DNA from: Tupaia tana
Lineage: Eukaryota > Chordata > Mammalia > Scandentia > Tupaiidae
Reading direction: 5' to 3'
Assembly (NCBI GenBank): GCA_026018925.1
Contig: JAKSZU010000016.1
Location: 53,402,496 to 53,466,495 of the forward strand
Length of the DNA: 64,000 nucleotides
Below are positions 30,471 through 42,273 of the stretch, piece after piece. The notes beneath the pieces are model-generated. The model did no database searches, was not told the origin of the DNA, and saw only the letters and a program-made list of their open reading frames with translations. The position numbers and the translations under genes were made by a program. Positions within the stretch are counted from its first letter, which is position 1, and every line of letters begins with the position of its first letter.

Positions 30471-31571
30471 GCTCCCAGGTGGGCCCCTGACATCACTGAA
30501 GGTTTCCTAACAACCAGTCCCGTGTTTAGATGGAGAGGTGCCCTGGGTGATGAGTGTGGCCAGGACTACAGATCCCGGCTGCCTTGTGGCTTACATCTGC
30601 CCAGGAATTGGACTCTTCCCTGGCACGGTAGTGGTGGCCAGGTGGTAGACATCAGCACCAACTGGCTTGGCAACTGTTCAGCCAATACCTGAGGATCCAT
30701 GGACAGCTCACCATCAGCCACTTGGTTGATGTGCCGGGGGCCCAGGAGACTTGTCCTCCACATTGGACCTCAAAGAACTCAGGAGATGCCAGGGTGGGGG
30801 AGGAGCTGGCAGCAGGAGCTGGCAGTGGCTGTGCCACCGACTTGGTGAGGACTCTCTCTAGACCTCAGTTCTCATTTTTGCAATGGCAGGAGTGACTTCA
30901 TGACATCATGGAGAGCTCAGTCTGGTGCACAGCCCTCCAGAGGCTCCACCCTCTGAGGGAGACTGCACACCAGACTTCCAGCTCATACTCCTGACCCCCG
31001 CACTGAGACCAGGAAAGTCAGTGTTTCTGCAAGCCTGTTTCCTTACCTGTAAATAGGAGGTAAGCAATAGAATCTACCTCCTAACTACTCTGAAGGGTCT
31101 ATTCACAGCAGCATGAAATGTAAATTGTCATCTGTGAGCCAGGCCTGCTGGGGTGGGGTAGCCTCACTTTACAGAGGGGAGCACAGAACCCGCATGGCTG
31201 GGTGGAGTCTGAGGAGCGAGTCGCTTGTGGTCATCCAGTCAGAAATGACAGAGCAGAGCTTTGGAGCCAGGATGAGCCTCCTGGTTCCCTTTCTGAGTGC
31301 CTGTTGACATGGGAGTGTGTGCCCAGACTGCAAGGGGCACACAGGGACGCTGAGACCGGCTGCTGCCCCGGAATCCGTGGCCTGCCAGGAAGAGGGAAGA
31401 ACGCACCATGGCAGCAGAGTTGGGCTGAGAGGGAGCGTGCAGTCATGCCTGGCAGCGGGAGTCAGTAGGAGAAACTTGGGGAGCTCAAGGGCGAGGGTCC
31501 TGGGAAGGGCTGTGCTGGGGTGGTTGTTAGGGACCCGGGAAGACTTGCAACACTAGACAAGAGGAAGAGGG
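30471..31571. other. Unique DNA with MIR-like relics
   Basis: CAAGCCTGTTTCCTTACCTG near 31,033 and TCACTTTACAGAGGGG near 31,167 suggest two MIR fragments. No gene seen. Confidence 0.4.
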
Positions 31572-31749
31572 GGGCCGGCAAGTGGCGTAGTGGTTAAAGG
31601 AGCTAGACTCTCACATGGCTGACCACGGTTCAAGTCTTGGACCTGGTGGCTTGCTTTCTCACTTCCCCTCTCTCTCTGATCAAACTGAAAAATAATAATG
31701 ATATAATAATAAATAAAGTTAAATAAAATAATTCTTTAAAAAAAAAAAA
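31572..31749 (+). repeat. SINE-C with TSD
   Basis: Head GGGGCCGGCAAGTGGCGTAG, GGTGGCTTGCTTTCTCACTT joint, AT tail with GTTAAATAAAATAATTC. TSD AAGAGGAAGAGGG near 31,559 and 31,751. Confidence 0.93.
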
Positions 31750-33180
31750 AAGAGGAAGAGGGCATTCCAGGCAAGGGAATCTGAGCGAGCAAACGTTGGA
31801 GACCCAAGCAGGCACAACATGTGGGGTCACAGGTGGACACCTGGCCGGCAGGTAAGAAAGATCCTGGATCCTGAAAGTTGAGCACTAAAAGGGTTGTTGG
31901 AAGCTCCCAGGTCAGCTGCACATTCAAAGAATCAAAGCCAGAGAAGGGAAAGACGAAGGCAGCACGGGGCTGGCCCCTGGCTCTCCTTCCTGCCACCCCA
32001 GGCTGACATTTTTCTTGCCATTGGCAAAATGGACTAATGGCCATGAAGACTGATGGTCCAGGACAGCCCTGCGCCCTGGGCTTTCTTGCCCCTTGTGCTC
32101 CTTGTTCTGGGGACCAGGGCCTGGGAGTCTCCCAGAGGAGGTCTTCAGGAGACCATGGTCAAAAGAGTGACGCAATAACGTCAGGATTGCTGCCAGAGAG
32201 CTGCCATCGTGTAGGGGAGCCACGCTCCACCTTCTCCTAGAGCTGCCCTTCAGTGGGCACCCACCAGATGCCAGGCACTGGCCAAGAGGCCATTCTCATG
32301 TCATCGTGGAGAAACTGAGGCTCAGGGAAGTTCTGTAACTTGCCCAAGGCACCGAGCCAGAGCAGAGCCGGGGCCAGTTTCTAGGCCTGACTGATGCCCC
32401 TGGGAGACACACACTGAAGCCCCCGGCCTTTCCACTTGACCCCGGCCCGTGGAGGAGGGCAGGCGATGATCATGGGAGGAGATGGAAAACAAGATGAGCA
32501 GCTGCTGCCATGGCCAGCTGCCTGTGGGCCAGGGCTCCCTGCCACCCACAGTCCAGCCTGCTCCTGCCAGGGCCTGCTGCCTGCTGCACCGCGGGCGGCC
32601 GGAACGCCCAGCCTCCTCCAGCCACCACCCATTTCCCTACACAGCAGGGAGATGCCCAGACTGTCCATAAGCAAGCCCCAGGTCTGTGGCTGGCCATGGC
32701 CAGCCAGGGGGCTGGCGCAGGTGGGCTGGGTGCTGGGGGCTCCACCACAGACACACACAGCTCTCCTATAAAGGGGACGTGAGGCCCGAGTGCCTCCCTC
32801 TGACTGAGGCCTGGCGTCTGGGCTTGGCTCCTGCTGCCCAGCAAAGCACCCCCGCCACCCCTGCCCATCGCCCACGTAGAGAGAAGGCAGCCACATGAGA
32901 CCTGAGGCCAGAGGGAGCTGGGGCCTGGAAGTAACGGGCATTTCAGGAGGGCATTTCCAGGTAAAAGGAAGAAAGCTGAGGCCCACATACCATTCCCTGG
33001 ACTCCCCTGCCGCTCACCTACACACCTCCCCCTGGCCCCCGGGGTGTCTTATCTCAGCGGTGCACACGCCGGCCTCGCCAGAATCTCACCAAGTCCAGCA
33101 GCTCCCTAGGTTCCTCCCTGCCCCTCGCCGTCTCCCGGATCGCTCTGGCACCGAGTGTGGTCCACAGCTGTCCGGACAGC
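31750..33180. other. GC-rich unique region
   Basis: Contains a MIR fragment (32,235-32,385, GAGAAACTGAGGCTCAGGGA then CTTGCCCAAGG). Overlapping frames of up to 201 codons at 32,380-32,990 on both strands are proline/serine/glycine-rich and show no domain. Treated as non-coding. Confidence 0.45.
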
Positions 33181-33184
33181 CTGC

Positions 33185-33645
33185 TCGTGGTCTCTCCGTC
33201 TCTCGTCTTGCCTTACCGCTCTTACTCTGCCTTGTCTCTTGCGCGCTCTCCCTCTCTTCCTTGCTCTCTCCCTCTGTCACACTCGCGCGCTCGCTCGCTC
33301 GCTGTCTCGCTCTCAGGCGTTTACTTGCCTACCCTCTCCCTCTCTCCCACTTGCTCCATCTCTCTCCTCTCTCCCCCTCTCACGCCTGTCACACACTCGC
33401 CCTCGCTCTCTCGCTGGCTCTCTTGCTTACGCCCGCTCTCCCTCTCCCTCTCCTACTTGCTCTGTCTCCCTCTCTTCCTTTCTCTCACTCACTTTCTCAC
33501 GCTCTCTCTCAGGCACTCTCTGGCTCTCTCCCTCACACTTTCCCTCTCCTTCTCCTTTTCTCTCATGCTCACTCCCTCTTTTGCGCTCTCCCTCCTCTCT
33601 CTCTCTCTCTCTCTCCCTGTTTCTGTCTCTCTCTCTCCAGCCACG
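33185..33645. repeat. Polypyrimidine low-complexity tract
   Basis: About 460 bp dominated by CTCTCT/CTCC with short (GCTC)n and CGCG bits. The 209-285 codon frames over it are Leu/Ser simple sequence, not protein. Confidence 0.9.
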
Positions 33646-36220
33646 GTGGCTGCTGCAGCAAGACCTCTCTATCCCTCCCAGGATCACTGCACCAGCCTCT
33701 GCCAGCGCCCCCTGCCCCAGGGGCTTGCCCTGGCCATCCGGCCCCAGTCTAATGGTGTCACTGGAGCCTGGCACCCTTCCCTGACTCCCTACTGAGAATT
33801 CCAGCTCCTTAGCCAGGTGGCCATGGCCCTGGAGTCCTGGTCCCAAAGTCATTGGTGCTCTTGCAGCCCCTGGAAAGCCTGGGCGGTCCCACAGCACCCT
33901 CATCCCCAGGCTTGGAATGGCCTCCTCCAAGATTTGGTTAAAACCCCTCATGTCCACGAAGCAGTCTCACTCACCCCGGTCTCTGGGAGGACCTGCCCAC
34001 TCACCCTGGGCTGCCCCTCGGTCTGAGTACCCACGTGGCCCATTGGCTGCTGCACTTGAGGGTACCAATCCGGGTCTTAGCCTGTCTTCCCATTAACCCA
34101 AAAGCTCCTCGGGCAGGAATTGACTGTTTCCTTCTCTCTGTGGCCCCCAGGGCCAGCCCAGGTTCTGACCCGGGGAAGGGGCCAGGGATAACATCGACCC
34201 ATCCACCCAGATGCCCAGTATTACTGAGGTGTTTCTTGAAGACGGTGCATACTCAGGCAAGACAGCCATGGGCGGCCGTGCTCAAAACAACAGTCTGAGG
34301 GCAGCAGATGGGACCTGGCACGCAAGAGTGGTCCCCAATTATTGGCATCTGATGGGGGCGGCTGGCCCCTGCCCGAGAGAGGCCTGTTCTGAGGCAGCCC
34401 GGAGCTTGACTCCATGGCTTTATCATCTCCCAGCTGTGGGAGCCACTCACCCTCCCAGAGCCTCTGCCTCCTCCTCTATGAAGCCAGGCCTTGTAAGCAA
34501 TGAGCGCTGGCAAGGCAGGTGATGGGTCACACTCTGCCCTTCCTCCAGGGAGCTGAAGGCTCATCCTCAAAAAGGTGGGGATTTGGGGCCCCCAGCCCAT
34601 AGAAGCTGCTTTGACGGGCCCCTTTGTGGGGATGTGCATGCAGCAGGGTGGGGCTGGAGGTCCCGCCTGGGAGAAGGAGCAGCCTGAGTTGGGGACAGTC
34701 AGGGAAAGGGTTCCTCCCCACAAGCCACCACAGGCCCTTGCCCTCTGCACTCCTCGGCAGCCAGGCAGGGCCAGGCACCAGGCACGAGGCACACCCAGCT
34801 TGGCTCCACAGCCACAGCAGGGCCAACCCTGTCATTGGGCCTGGCCCTGTGCCTGGCATCCCTTTGGCACTGCTTGGGCACTGGCTTCCTGCAGACGGAT
34901 GCAGGCTTGTGCCTGTGCTGGCGGCCTGCTCCAGAGCCGAAGGTGCCTGGGACCAGTCCATGTCTGCTGGCCTCCCAGAGAGAGCAGATGAGCCGGAGCT
35001 CCTCCTAAGGGACCACATCTCCCTCAGGTGATGGCTCCCAGGGCAGGGTCACTGGCTATCCAAGCCCACCCCTGACCGGCTCGTCTCAGGGAGTGTCTGT
35101 GTCCTGCTCTCTACCCGACCCCCACCGTCCAGACTGGACATAGAGCTTGTCTCCCCCAGCAGACCCTTTCCAGGGCATGGCTGTGTCTCCCTGACTCTCA
35201 CTGCTTTTTAGGGCAGGTCCGTGTCTCCTGCTCAGATTGGGGGAGAGAGTGTAAGAACAGTCTGGAAGGTAGTGACATGTGGAACACCTGGTAGTGGGAG
35301 GAGCATGCCGAATTCAGGGCCTACAGGGTGTTTTGTAGATGGGGTGCTGTGTGGTGGAAGAGAAACCAGCAGCCCAGGCACGACAGTGCCCGAGGACTGA
35401 GCCTTGTGGATGAGGAACCTGAGAAAGAGGCAGCAAGGTCCGACAGCATTTCCCGTAGATCTTCCAGCTGCAGGGCGGCCAGGGGGCAGTCTGGTAGTGA
35501 CCACAGTGATGCCCAGACCCACTAGGTGCTGGTGGGCTGCAGCGGGGAGCAGTGGGGCTCTCTGGAGGAGGACTTGACCGAGAGCCATGGAGGGGGCCTG
35601 GATGAAGGAGTAAGACCCAGCTACCTGGTTTCTGGCCTGGGTAACTGAGGTGCAGTCCCCAGGGGGCAAAATCAGCAGGGTGATGATGAGGCTTTTGGGG
35701 GCCTGAACCTGCAAGGCACCTGTGGGCCATGCAGGTGAGCCAGGGAGATGCAGCTGTGAGAGCAAGTTGGCCCCAGAAGCAGTTTGGGAGCTGGGGCAGT
35801 GCAGGTGGCATTGTGTGTGGGCTCACCTGGAGGGGACAAATTCTGAGATGGAGTCAGGGGCACACAGAGAAGAAAGGCCAGGGAGAGAAAGTTCCCATGC
35901 TCAGAAGGTTCTGTGGGATCCTAAAGTCCCCACCTGCCCTGCCTGAGGCCTCCCATTCTCCCAGCAGCCCTTCGACTCCACACTGAGCCCTTACATGCCT
36001 CTGGAATTTTCCAGGTGGAAATTCTCAAAAGGCCTTTCTGGTTCGGCAGCTCAATATGACTTGTCCCTGGGCCCAGCACCTCCGACCCCCAGCAGCAGTC
36101 CCCTGGGTTCCAGGACCAAGCCCCCCTGGAAGGCTGGGCCCTCCCCCAAGAGAAGGAGCAGAGAGACAGGCCTCCTGGTGACCCCCGCTCACCTCTCCCC
36201 ACTCCCCCAGCTCCAGACAC
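33646..36220. other. Unique/ancient repeat DNA
   Basis: MIR-like fragment 34,395-34,500. 35,245-35,800 resembles an old mammal-wide LINE-like repeat (AGGACTGAGCCTTGTGGATG, GTTTCTGGCCTGGGTAACTG). No gene recognised. Confidence 0.4.
34838..35027 (-). repeat. Unclassified repeat, copy 2 of an inverted pair
   Basis: Reverse complement aligns to 25,770-25,962 over about 190 bp, roughly 75-80 percent by eye. Short frames in both loci share the peptide QC(Q/R)(K/R)DARHRAR by reason of this DNA similarity. Confidence 0.7.
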
Positions 36221-36224
36221 ATTC

Positions 36225-36510
36225 GCGATTTATCTTTCTCTGTTGTTTATTGTGTGCAGGCCAGGCCTCCCAGCCAACTCAGAGCTGGACGGGCCAGCCT
36301 CGGCCTGAGACGTCCGTCGCGGCCAAGCCCAGATCAGCCCCCCGCCTGCCGTCCCCTCGGCTGCCCTGAGCCAGGCAGGCCTGAGCTCTGGCCTGGCTGC
36401 ACGGGCTTTATGGAGCCCCAGGGCTGTCTCCCTATTGTCTGCGCGTGTTTACAGCCTCAGTCGTGTTTGCCTCATGATTTTACTCTGGTGACGCCCCAGA
36501 CTGGACGGGG
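36225..36510. promoter_or_regulatory. Possible conserved non-coding element
   Basis: Repeat-free block with clustered factor-like motifs: TGTTTATT (36,244), GCTTTATGG (36,405), CTATTGTC (36,432, SOX-like), GTGTTTACA (36,445, FOX-like) and GGTGACGCC (36,487). No frame. Inferred from texture only. Confidence 0.3.
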
Positions 36511-36659
36511 CCCGCATGCCATCCTGCTGAGCGCCTCTCATTGCCGGCCCTGGGCTCCTCATCCTTCATTTCATTGAGCCTTGCAGCAGCAGGGAAGGGA
36601 GGGCTGATCACTCATGGAGGAATGAGCCAGGTGGGTGGGTGAGCAGCTGCACGCTAAGG

Positions 36660-36840
36660 GGGAGTGTGTGTGTGTGCAAGGCATGTGCACACACATTGCA
36701 CATTCATGCATACACGAGTGTATATATGAGTACAATGTGTGCTTGTGTGTGCATGTTCATGTATATGTGAGCATATATATACATGTGAGCATGTATGTGT
36801 GTATACATGTCTGTGTGTGTGTGTATGCATGTGTGTAGTG
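36660..36840. repeat. Degenerate TG/ATGTG low-complexity tract
   Basis: GTGTGTGTG, TGTGCATG and ATATATACATG units intermixed. Confidence 0.85.
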
Positions 36841-36924
36841 ATCAAGCATTTGTAGATGTGCATATTAGGGTTTGGGGGAGGCTTGCCCCTAGTCCCACCC
36901 CAGAGCCCACTGAGGACATCCAGG

Positions 36925-37080
36925 CTGGTAAGCTGAGGATGTAGTGTCTGGCTTCCAGGTGGCTCTCTCCTGCAAAGGTATATGATCTTGGCCAAGTCAT
37001 TCACTTTCCTGAGTCTTTGTTTCCCCTTGGGTAAAAGGAGACTGTTGAATCCAGCCTCGTGGCGTGACTGGGCAGGAAAA
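36925..37080 (+). repeat. MIR SINE fragment
   Basis: TGATCTTGGCCAAGTCATTC and TCCTGAGTCTTTGTTTCC match the MIR core and 3' part. Confidence 0.65.
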
Positions 37081-39329
37081 GGCTGCTCTGGAGTCTCTGG
37101 CTGTAGACCCAGAACCTGCTTTCCCTTTCACCCTCCCTCCCTCAGTTGTGATTGTTAGTCTCTGGGGCTTTTTCCAGAAAAATGCTCTTGCATACATACA
37201 TACAAGATTCAGTAAGTTCCCTGAAGCGCCTCCATGAATTTTCTTGTTAAAAACCTTCTCTATGGGGCTGGATAGAATAATCCGTAGGTGGCCCAGTCTG
37301 GGGTACCTGTGGTTGGCTGAGGAACTGATGGGCAGAGTGGTCATGGCTGAGGAGGGAGGAGGGTCACCCCAAGGACATGGGACAGCCATCTCCTAGGTCT
37401 CTGGACCCTGGCTGACCCATTTCCACCCATCAGAGGGCAGAGAGCTCCCCCCAGGGCCCTTCAGTTTGAGGTGAGCTGCAAAGACCCTGAGAAGCCTCCA
37501 CCCGTTCCACCCCAGCCACGGAGGCACATGGACATGAGGTGTTTTGGATGGTGCTGGAGGTAGGGAGAGGGTGGGAGGCTCCCTGATGGGTCAGTGGGTC
37601 AGGAAGTTTTGGCCCTACAAATCAGCCTATCCTCGAGAGACAGGCTGAAGTGAGGGCGGTTCTGGAGAACTACGCTCCGTTTTTCCCAAGGACAAATATG
37701 GAATTTAAGAAAATCTCGAGTTACATGTGTGTGAGTGCATGTGAGTGAGTATGCACAGATGTGAACATATGCACATGACTGTGAGCCAGTGCCTTTTCAC
37801 TTTGAAGCCTGGGGGTCTTGGTCCAGAAACTACAGAGGATGAGATGTGTGCCCACAACTCAAAGGCAAGCCTTGCTCAAGCCTCGATGCTGAGGGATTAA
37901 GTGAGATCCAGGCCCTGCAGCCACAGCTGGGAGTCATGGTCCAGGGCCAAGGATTGGCTCCCAGTCCACCTACCCCTGTGCATACCCAGAGTCCAGCACT
38001 GTTCTTGATTGCCAGTCTTTCAGAGGAAAGAGGACTGGGGATTGGAGGTCTTGGGAGAGCTCATAAAAGCACTGATAAATGCATTCATGCTCTTCAAACA
38101 AAGCACACCGAAGAGAGAGACAGCATTTCACGCATCTTAAATCATAGTCATGGGGACTATGCAATTAATTTCCATTTATCATCCTTCCTGTGCACTAGCA
38201 AACGTCTGTGTCTGGACCAAACCCCCATCCCACCCCGCCCCACAACCTGGCTTCAACCAGACACTCATAAATCTGTTTTGCTTGTTCCACACGAGCTGCC
38301 TGGGAAAAGGCCCCATTTACTGCGTCTGCTCCTTCGTCCAAACGTTCAACGCCTTTGAGATTTTATGATTTTGGGTTATTGACTTGGCCTCTTGGGTCCC
38401 CTGTGGTAGGCGGCTGTTTGAGAGAGTGGCGAGAGGCTTTGGGTGACCTCAGGTTCACCCCACACCTGGCCAGAGCAGAAAGATCATGCAAAAGCCCTAC
38501 AGCTGCTGAAAGGCCCTGTGGCCTCATGTGAGAGCTCCTGGGGTGGGGCATGGGCCCTGTTTTGGGGCTGCTCCTCCATCCCCTAACTCAGGCCCTGCAC
38601 CCTACCTAGTCAGAGGTTCTGGACGTGTTTTTCCTCAACTTCCTGACTCTGTATTGCCAAAACCTCAGCTTCTGTTTTCCTCCCCAGCCAAGCCCCTCCT
38701 TTCTCTCGGGATCCCCTCAGGGAAACTGACATGAGGGGATCAGGTGTGCAGGGGTAAATGCCCAGGGATGGCCACTCCACAGCCAGGCCTGGGCCTCCAC
38801 TGTACCATGTCATATGCTACCACCAAGATCCAGCTAAAGTTTGGGCTGACTTTTAGCTGGTTCATCTCAGAAAGGTAGCACAGGCTGTTAAATATGTTGA
38901 CTGACATCCAGAATGACGGGATACCCGCCCTTGCCTGGAAAGAGTTCGCAGTCTTGAGGTGGAGATAGGCAGGTAATTAGAGGATTCTAAGTCCAGTGTT
39001 CAGTATGACTTGGGGGCTCAGAAGATGATCAGAAGATCATCTGCGATTTCTAAGTTAATCTTTGAAGAACATACAAGAAACATCAGAAGGTTGTGGTGGC
39101 AGAAGCAATGGGGGCGGGGGGGGGAGGCGGTGGTACTTCCAGACAGAAGGAACAGCATGAGCAAAACTCAGAAACAAAAGAGATGGTATGACGAGACCCT
39201 GTTGAGGGTGCTTCTCTCTGTCGCATGTGCACATGCACTCTCTATCAAAAGAGACAGAATCAAAGAAAAAGAGAGGGAGAGAGAGAGAAGGAAAAAGAAA
39301 GAAAATGACAAGGGTAAGCCATGGACTGG
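37081..39329. other. Mostly unique DNA
   Basis: Includes the conserved-looking block at 38,045-38,235 and an L2/MIR-like patch (38,930-39,180, TTCCAGACAGAAGGAACAGC). A decayed SINE-B-like 3' end may lie at 39,190-39,300. No gene recognised. Confidence 0.4.
38045..38235. promoter_or_regulatory. Possible conserved non-coding element
   Basis: AT-rich island within GC-rich DNA, not a transposon I know. Motifs: TCATAAAAGC (38,061), TGATAAATGCATTCATG (38,073), CTTAAATCATAG (38,136), GCAATTAATTTCCATTTATC (38,161). The texture is like homeodomain-bound enhancers. Confidence 0.3.
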
Positions 39330-40429
39330 AATTTTTGTAAAACACATATTCAACAAAGGAGCTATATTTAGAATATATAAAGAATACACCTAAGCAGAAA
39401 GAATACAACTCAATTTTAAAATGTATGAAAACTGGAGCTATCATTCATGACTGGTGGGAGTATAAAATGTCATAATCACTTTCAAAAATGGTTTGGCGAT
39501 TTCTTATGTACTCAACAGATAACTAACATATGACCTAGCAATTCCACTTCCATTCACACACACAAAAATTACACATCAATATTCATTATAGCTCTATTCG
39601 TACGAGCTAAAAACTGAAAACAACCTGATGTCCATCAATGGATGGATGAATAAACAAACTGAGGTATAACCATATACATATGACTCAGCAATACAAAAAA
39701 GAATAAACTATTGATATGTGCTTTTCAATGCATCTCAAAATAATTACTCTGAATGAAAAAGACCAGACAACAAGAGGATGTAAAAAGTTTGTTTTGTTTC
39801 ATTTTGTTTTTGTTTTTGTTTTCTAAAGAGGCACCTCCAACAGAATCTCATCACACCATGAAATGTTGTGGCCACATGGGGTAAAATGAAGAGTGAAAAG
39901 AGTCCATAGGATCTTCCAGCAGAAAAGCCATTAGTAAATTTGAAGTGAGTGATTTTGATGAAGTAGGGGTGACAAAAGGTGGGGTAGGAGGGATCGTGAA
40001 GGAAAGTAAGTGAGAAATGGAAACAGTGAACACAAGCAACCCTTAAAATCACTATGAGGTAGAAGAGAACTCACTATTGGGAGATTAGGAGGAGACTATG
40101 GGGTTAATAGAGGGTCAGGGTTTTTAAGATCAACCTAAAAGGATGACGTATAAGAGCTAGAATGGGATATAATACAGCCTAGAAACAGACCACAACTGTA
40201 AGTTCACTAGATTTACAACAAAGCCACAGATGCAGTCCTATGGTAAAAGAGACGTCTTTTCAATAAAGCTGCAAGAGCACTTCGATATAGAACAAGAAAA
40301 GAAAAAAAATAAAAAGGAACCTTGATTCCTACCTCACACCACACACACAATTTATTCGTGATGAATCATAGACCTAAATGTCTAAAAACACAAAGTAGAA
40401 GAAATTGTAAGTGAATATCTTTTTACGAA

Positions 40430-40663
40430 GTTTCTTTCATGAGAGAGACAGAGTGAGAGAGAGGAGAGAGAAACAAGCACTATCGACAGACTCTCATATC
40501 ATCATCCCACACCCTACCCCCAACCTCTGCAGCCAGTCAGCCAGCCAGGATCACAGGCATATATGTGCATCTAGTATGTACTTGGCAACCCAAGAATCAA
40601 ATCCAAATCTCTCATATGGCTTCCAACATCACAGAGTGTTGCATCACTGTGGCTGGACCTGTA
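40430..40663 (-). repeat. SINE-B
   Basis: ATGAGAGAGACAGAGTGAGA end, CAGCCAGGATCACAGGCAT body, head on minus strand near GGTCCAGCCACAGTGATGC. Inserted in L1. Confidence 0.8.
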
Positions 40664-40730
40664 GGAGAATTTTTATGACACTGGGGCAGGCAAAGATTTA
40701 GTAGTAAATAGGAGAGTAAAAGCACTAACC

Positions 40731-40987
40731 GGTGACCAGCAGATGGCATAATGGTTACATCACTGGACTCCCACGTAGTTGACCACGGTTTGAGGTCTGG
40801 ACCCAGTGACTTAAATTCATGTTGGGCTCATGTCCGTGCGTGCCCAAAATCCTGAGAGGAGAATGGAGGAGAAGGGATTGTGGTGTGGTCATTCCCCTGA
40901 GGCATGATTTCTCACTTTCTGTTTTGCTCTGTGTCTCCAGGAAGTCCACATGCCCTATAGCAAAAATCTCTCCAAAAATAAGTTAAC
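40731..40987 (+). repeat. SINE-A with perfect TSD
   Basis: TSD AAAAGCACTAACC at 40,718-40,730 and 40,988-41,000. Interrupts L1. Confidence 0.96.
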
Positions 40988-41065
40988 AAAAGCACTAACC
41001 ATGAGACAAAAAATGATAAGTTAGATCTCATAAAAAATTTAAACTTTTGCTCATTGAAAGATACC

Positions 41066-41322
41066 ACTGGGCCAAGCAGTTTGCTTGGAGGTTAAGATGG
41101 CTGAATCTCACATGGCTGACTACACAGTTTGAGTCCTAGACTTGATGACTTGAAAAACACACCAGGCGCCTGTGCATATACGCCCAAAATCCCAAGAGGA
41201 GAATGGAGGAGAAGGGATTGCAGCATAATGACCCTCTCCCCTGGTGAAGGCAGTGCTTTCTCACTCTTTCTCCAATAAGTGCACATGCCCTCTGTTACAC
41301 ACATACACACACACACACACAC
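41066..41322 (+). repeat. SINE-D with (AC)n tail
   Basis: GGGCCAAGCAGTTTGCTTGG head, GACTTGAAAAACACACC block; tail is an (AC)n run at 41,303-41,328. Confidence 0.85.
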
Positions 41323-41596
41323 ACACAAATATCACTAAGAGCAAAATTAATCTATGGTGACAGAAGGCAGATCAGGGAGTACTGACTGACAAGGAATGGG
41401 CATGCAGGAACTTTCTGGAGTGATGAAAAAGTTCTGTGTATTGATAGAGGTCAGAGTTACATTAGTGTATGCATTTAAAAAAAGAGGTTAAACTGTATAT
41501 TAAGACCTATGCCTATGAAAGAGAGATATTTTTTGTCTCTGCTTAATATATACCAACTGTCTGTACTCTATAGTATAGACTGAAAGATTGGAGGAC

Positions 41597-41697
41597 TTGG
41601 GGCTGGCAGGTAGCATGGTGGTTAAGGACACTGGACTCTCACATGGCCGACTGCAGTTCGAGTCCCGAACCTGGTGGGTTGCTTTCACACTTTCCTT

Positions 41698-41734
<37 letters not shown>

Positions 41735-41786
41735 GGTTAAATTTAAATAAGTAAATAAAGTTAAATAAAGTAATTATTTTAAAAAA
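41597..41786 (+). repeat. SINE-C, first unit of a dimer
   Basis: GGGGCTGGCAGGTAGCATGG head, (TC)n run, tail GTTAAATAAAGTAATTATTT. Its left TSD GAAAGATTGGAGGAC (41,582-41,596) recurs only after the second unit. Confidence 0.93.
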
Positions 41787-41878
41787 GGGGGGCGGCAGGT
41801 GGCATAGTGGTTAAGGGTGTTGGACTCCCACATGGCTGACCGTGGTTCGAGTCCTGGACCTGGTAGCTTGCTTGCTTG

Positions 41879-41911
<33 letters not shown>

Positions 41912-41986
41912 ACTCACTCTGACCCTCTTTGGTCAAATTAAAATAAATAAATAAAATATTTAAATAAAATAATTATTTTTAAAAAA
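41787..41986 (+). repeat. SINE-C, second unit of a dimer
   Basis: GGCGGCAGGTGGCATAGTGG head, box B GGTTCGAGTCCTGG, (CT)n, AT tail. Right TSD GAAAGATTGGAGGAC at 41,987-42,001. The two units differ enough to be distinct source copies. Confidence 0.93.
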
Positions 41987-42242
41987 GAAAGATTGGAGGA
42001 CATAAAAGCTGTGAAAATAGTTACGGACACTGGAGACAGTGTGCAAGGAGGGTGGGAGAGGGAAAGAGTATAGGGAAGGAATCAGGGAGAAAAATGGAGA
42101 CGTGAGACATTTGTGGGACACAGAAATGGCTTATTACCTGTTGATGATAACATGCATAGTATTCTCAACTGGACTGGTCCGAAGTTCATGTTGGGTAAAT
42201 TTTCTTTACAAGTCAAATGATGTATAGCAATCGAATGTTTAA

Positions 42243-42273
<31 letters not shown>

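Noticed and set aside
32381..32988. 201- and 172-codon minus-strand frames
   Set aside because: Overlapping in two frames, with composition-driven residues and no homology I can recall.
32895..33795. Open frames of 209-285 codons on the plus strand
   Set aside because: They run through a CT-rich simple tract and give Leu/Ser/Pro-only protein; no domain and three overlapping frames open at once.
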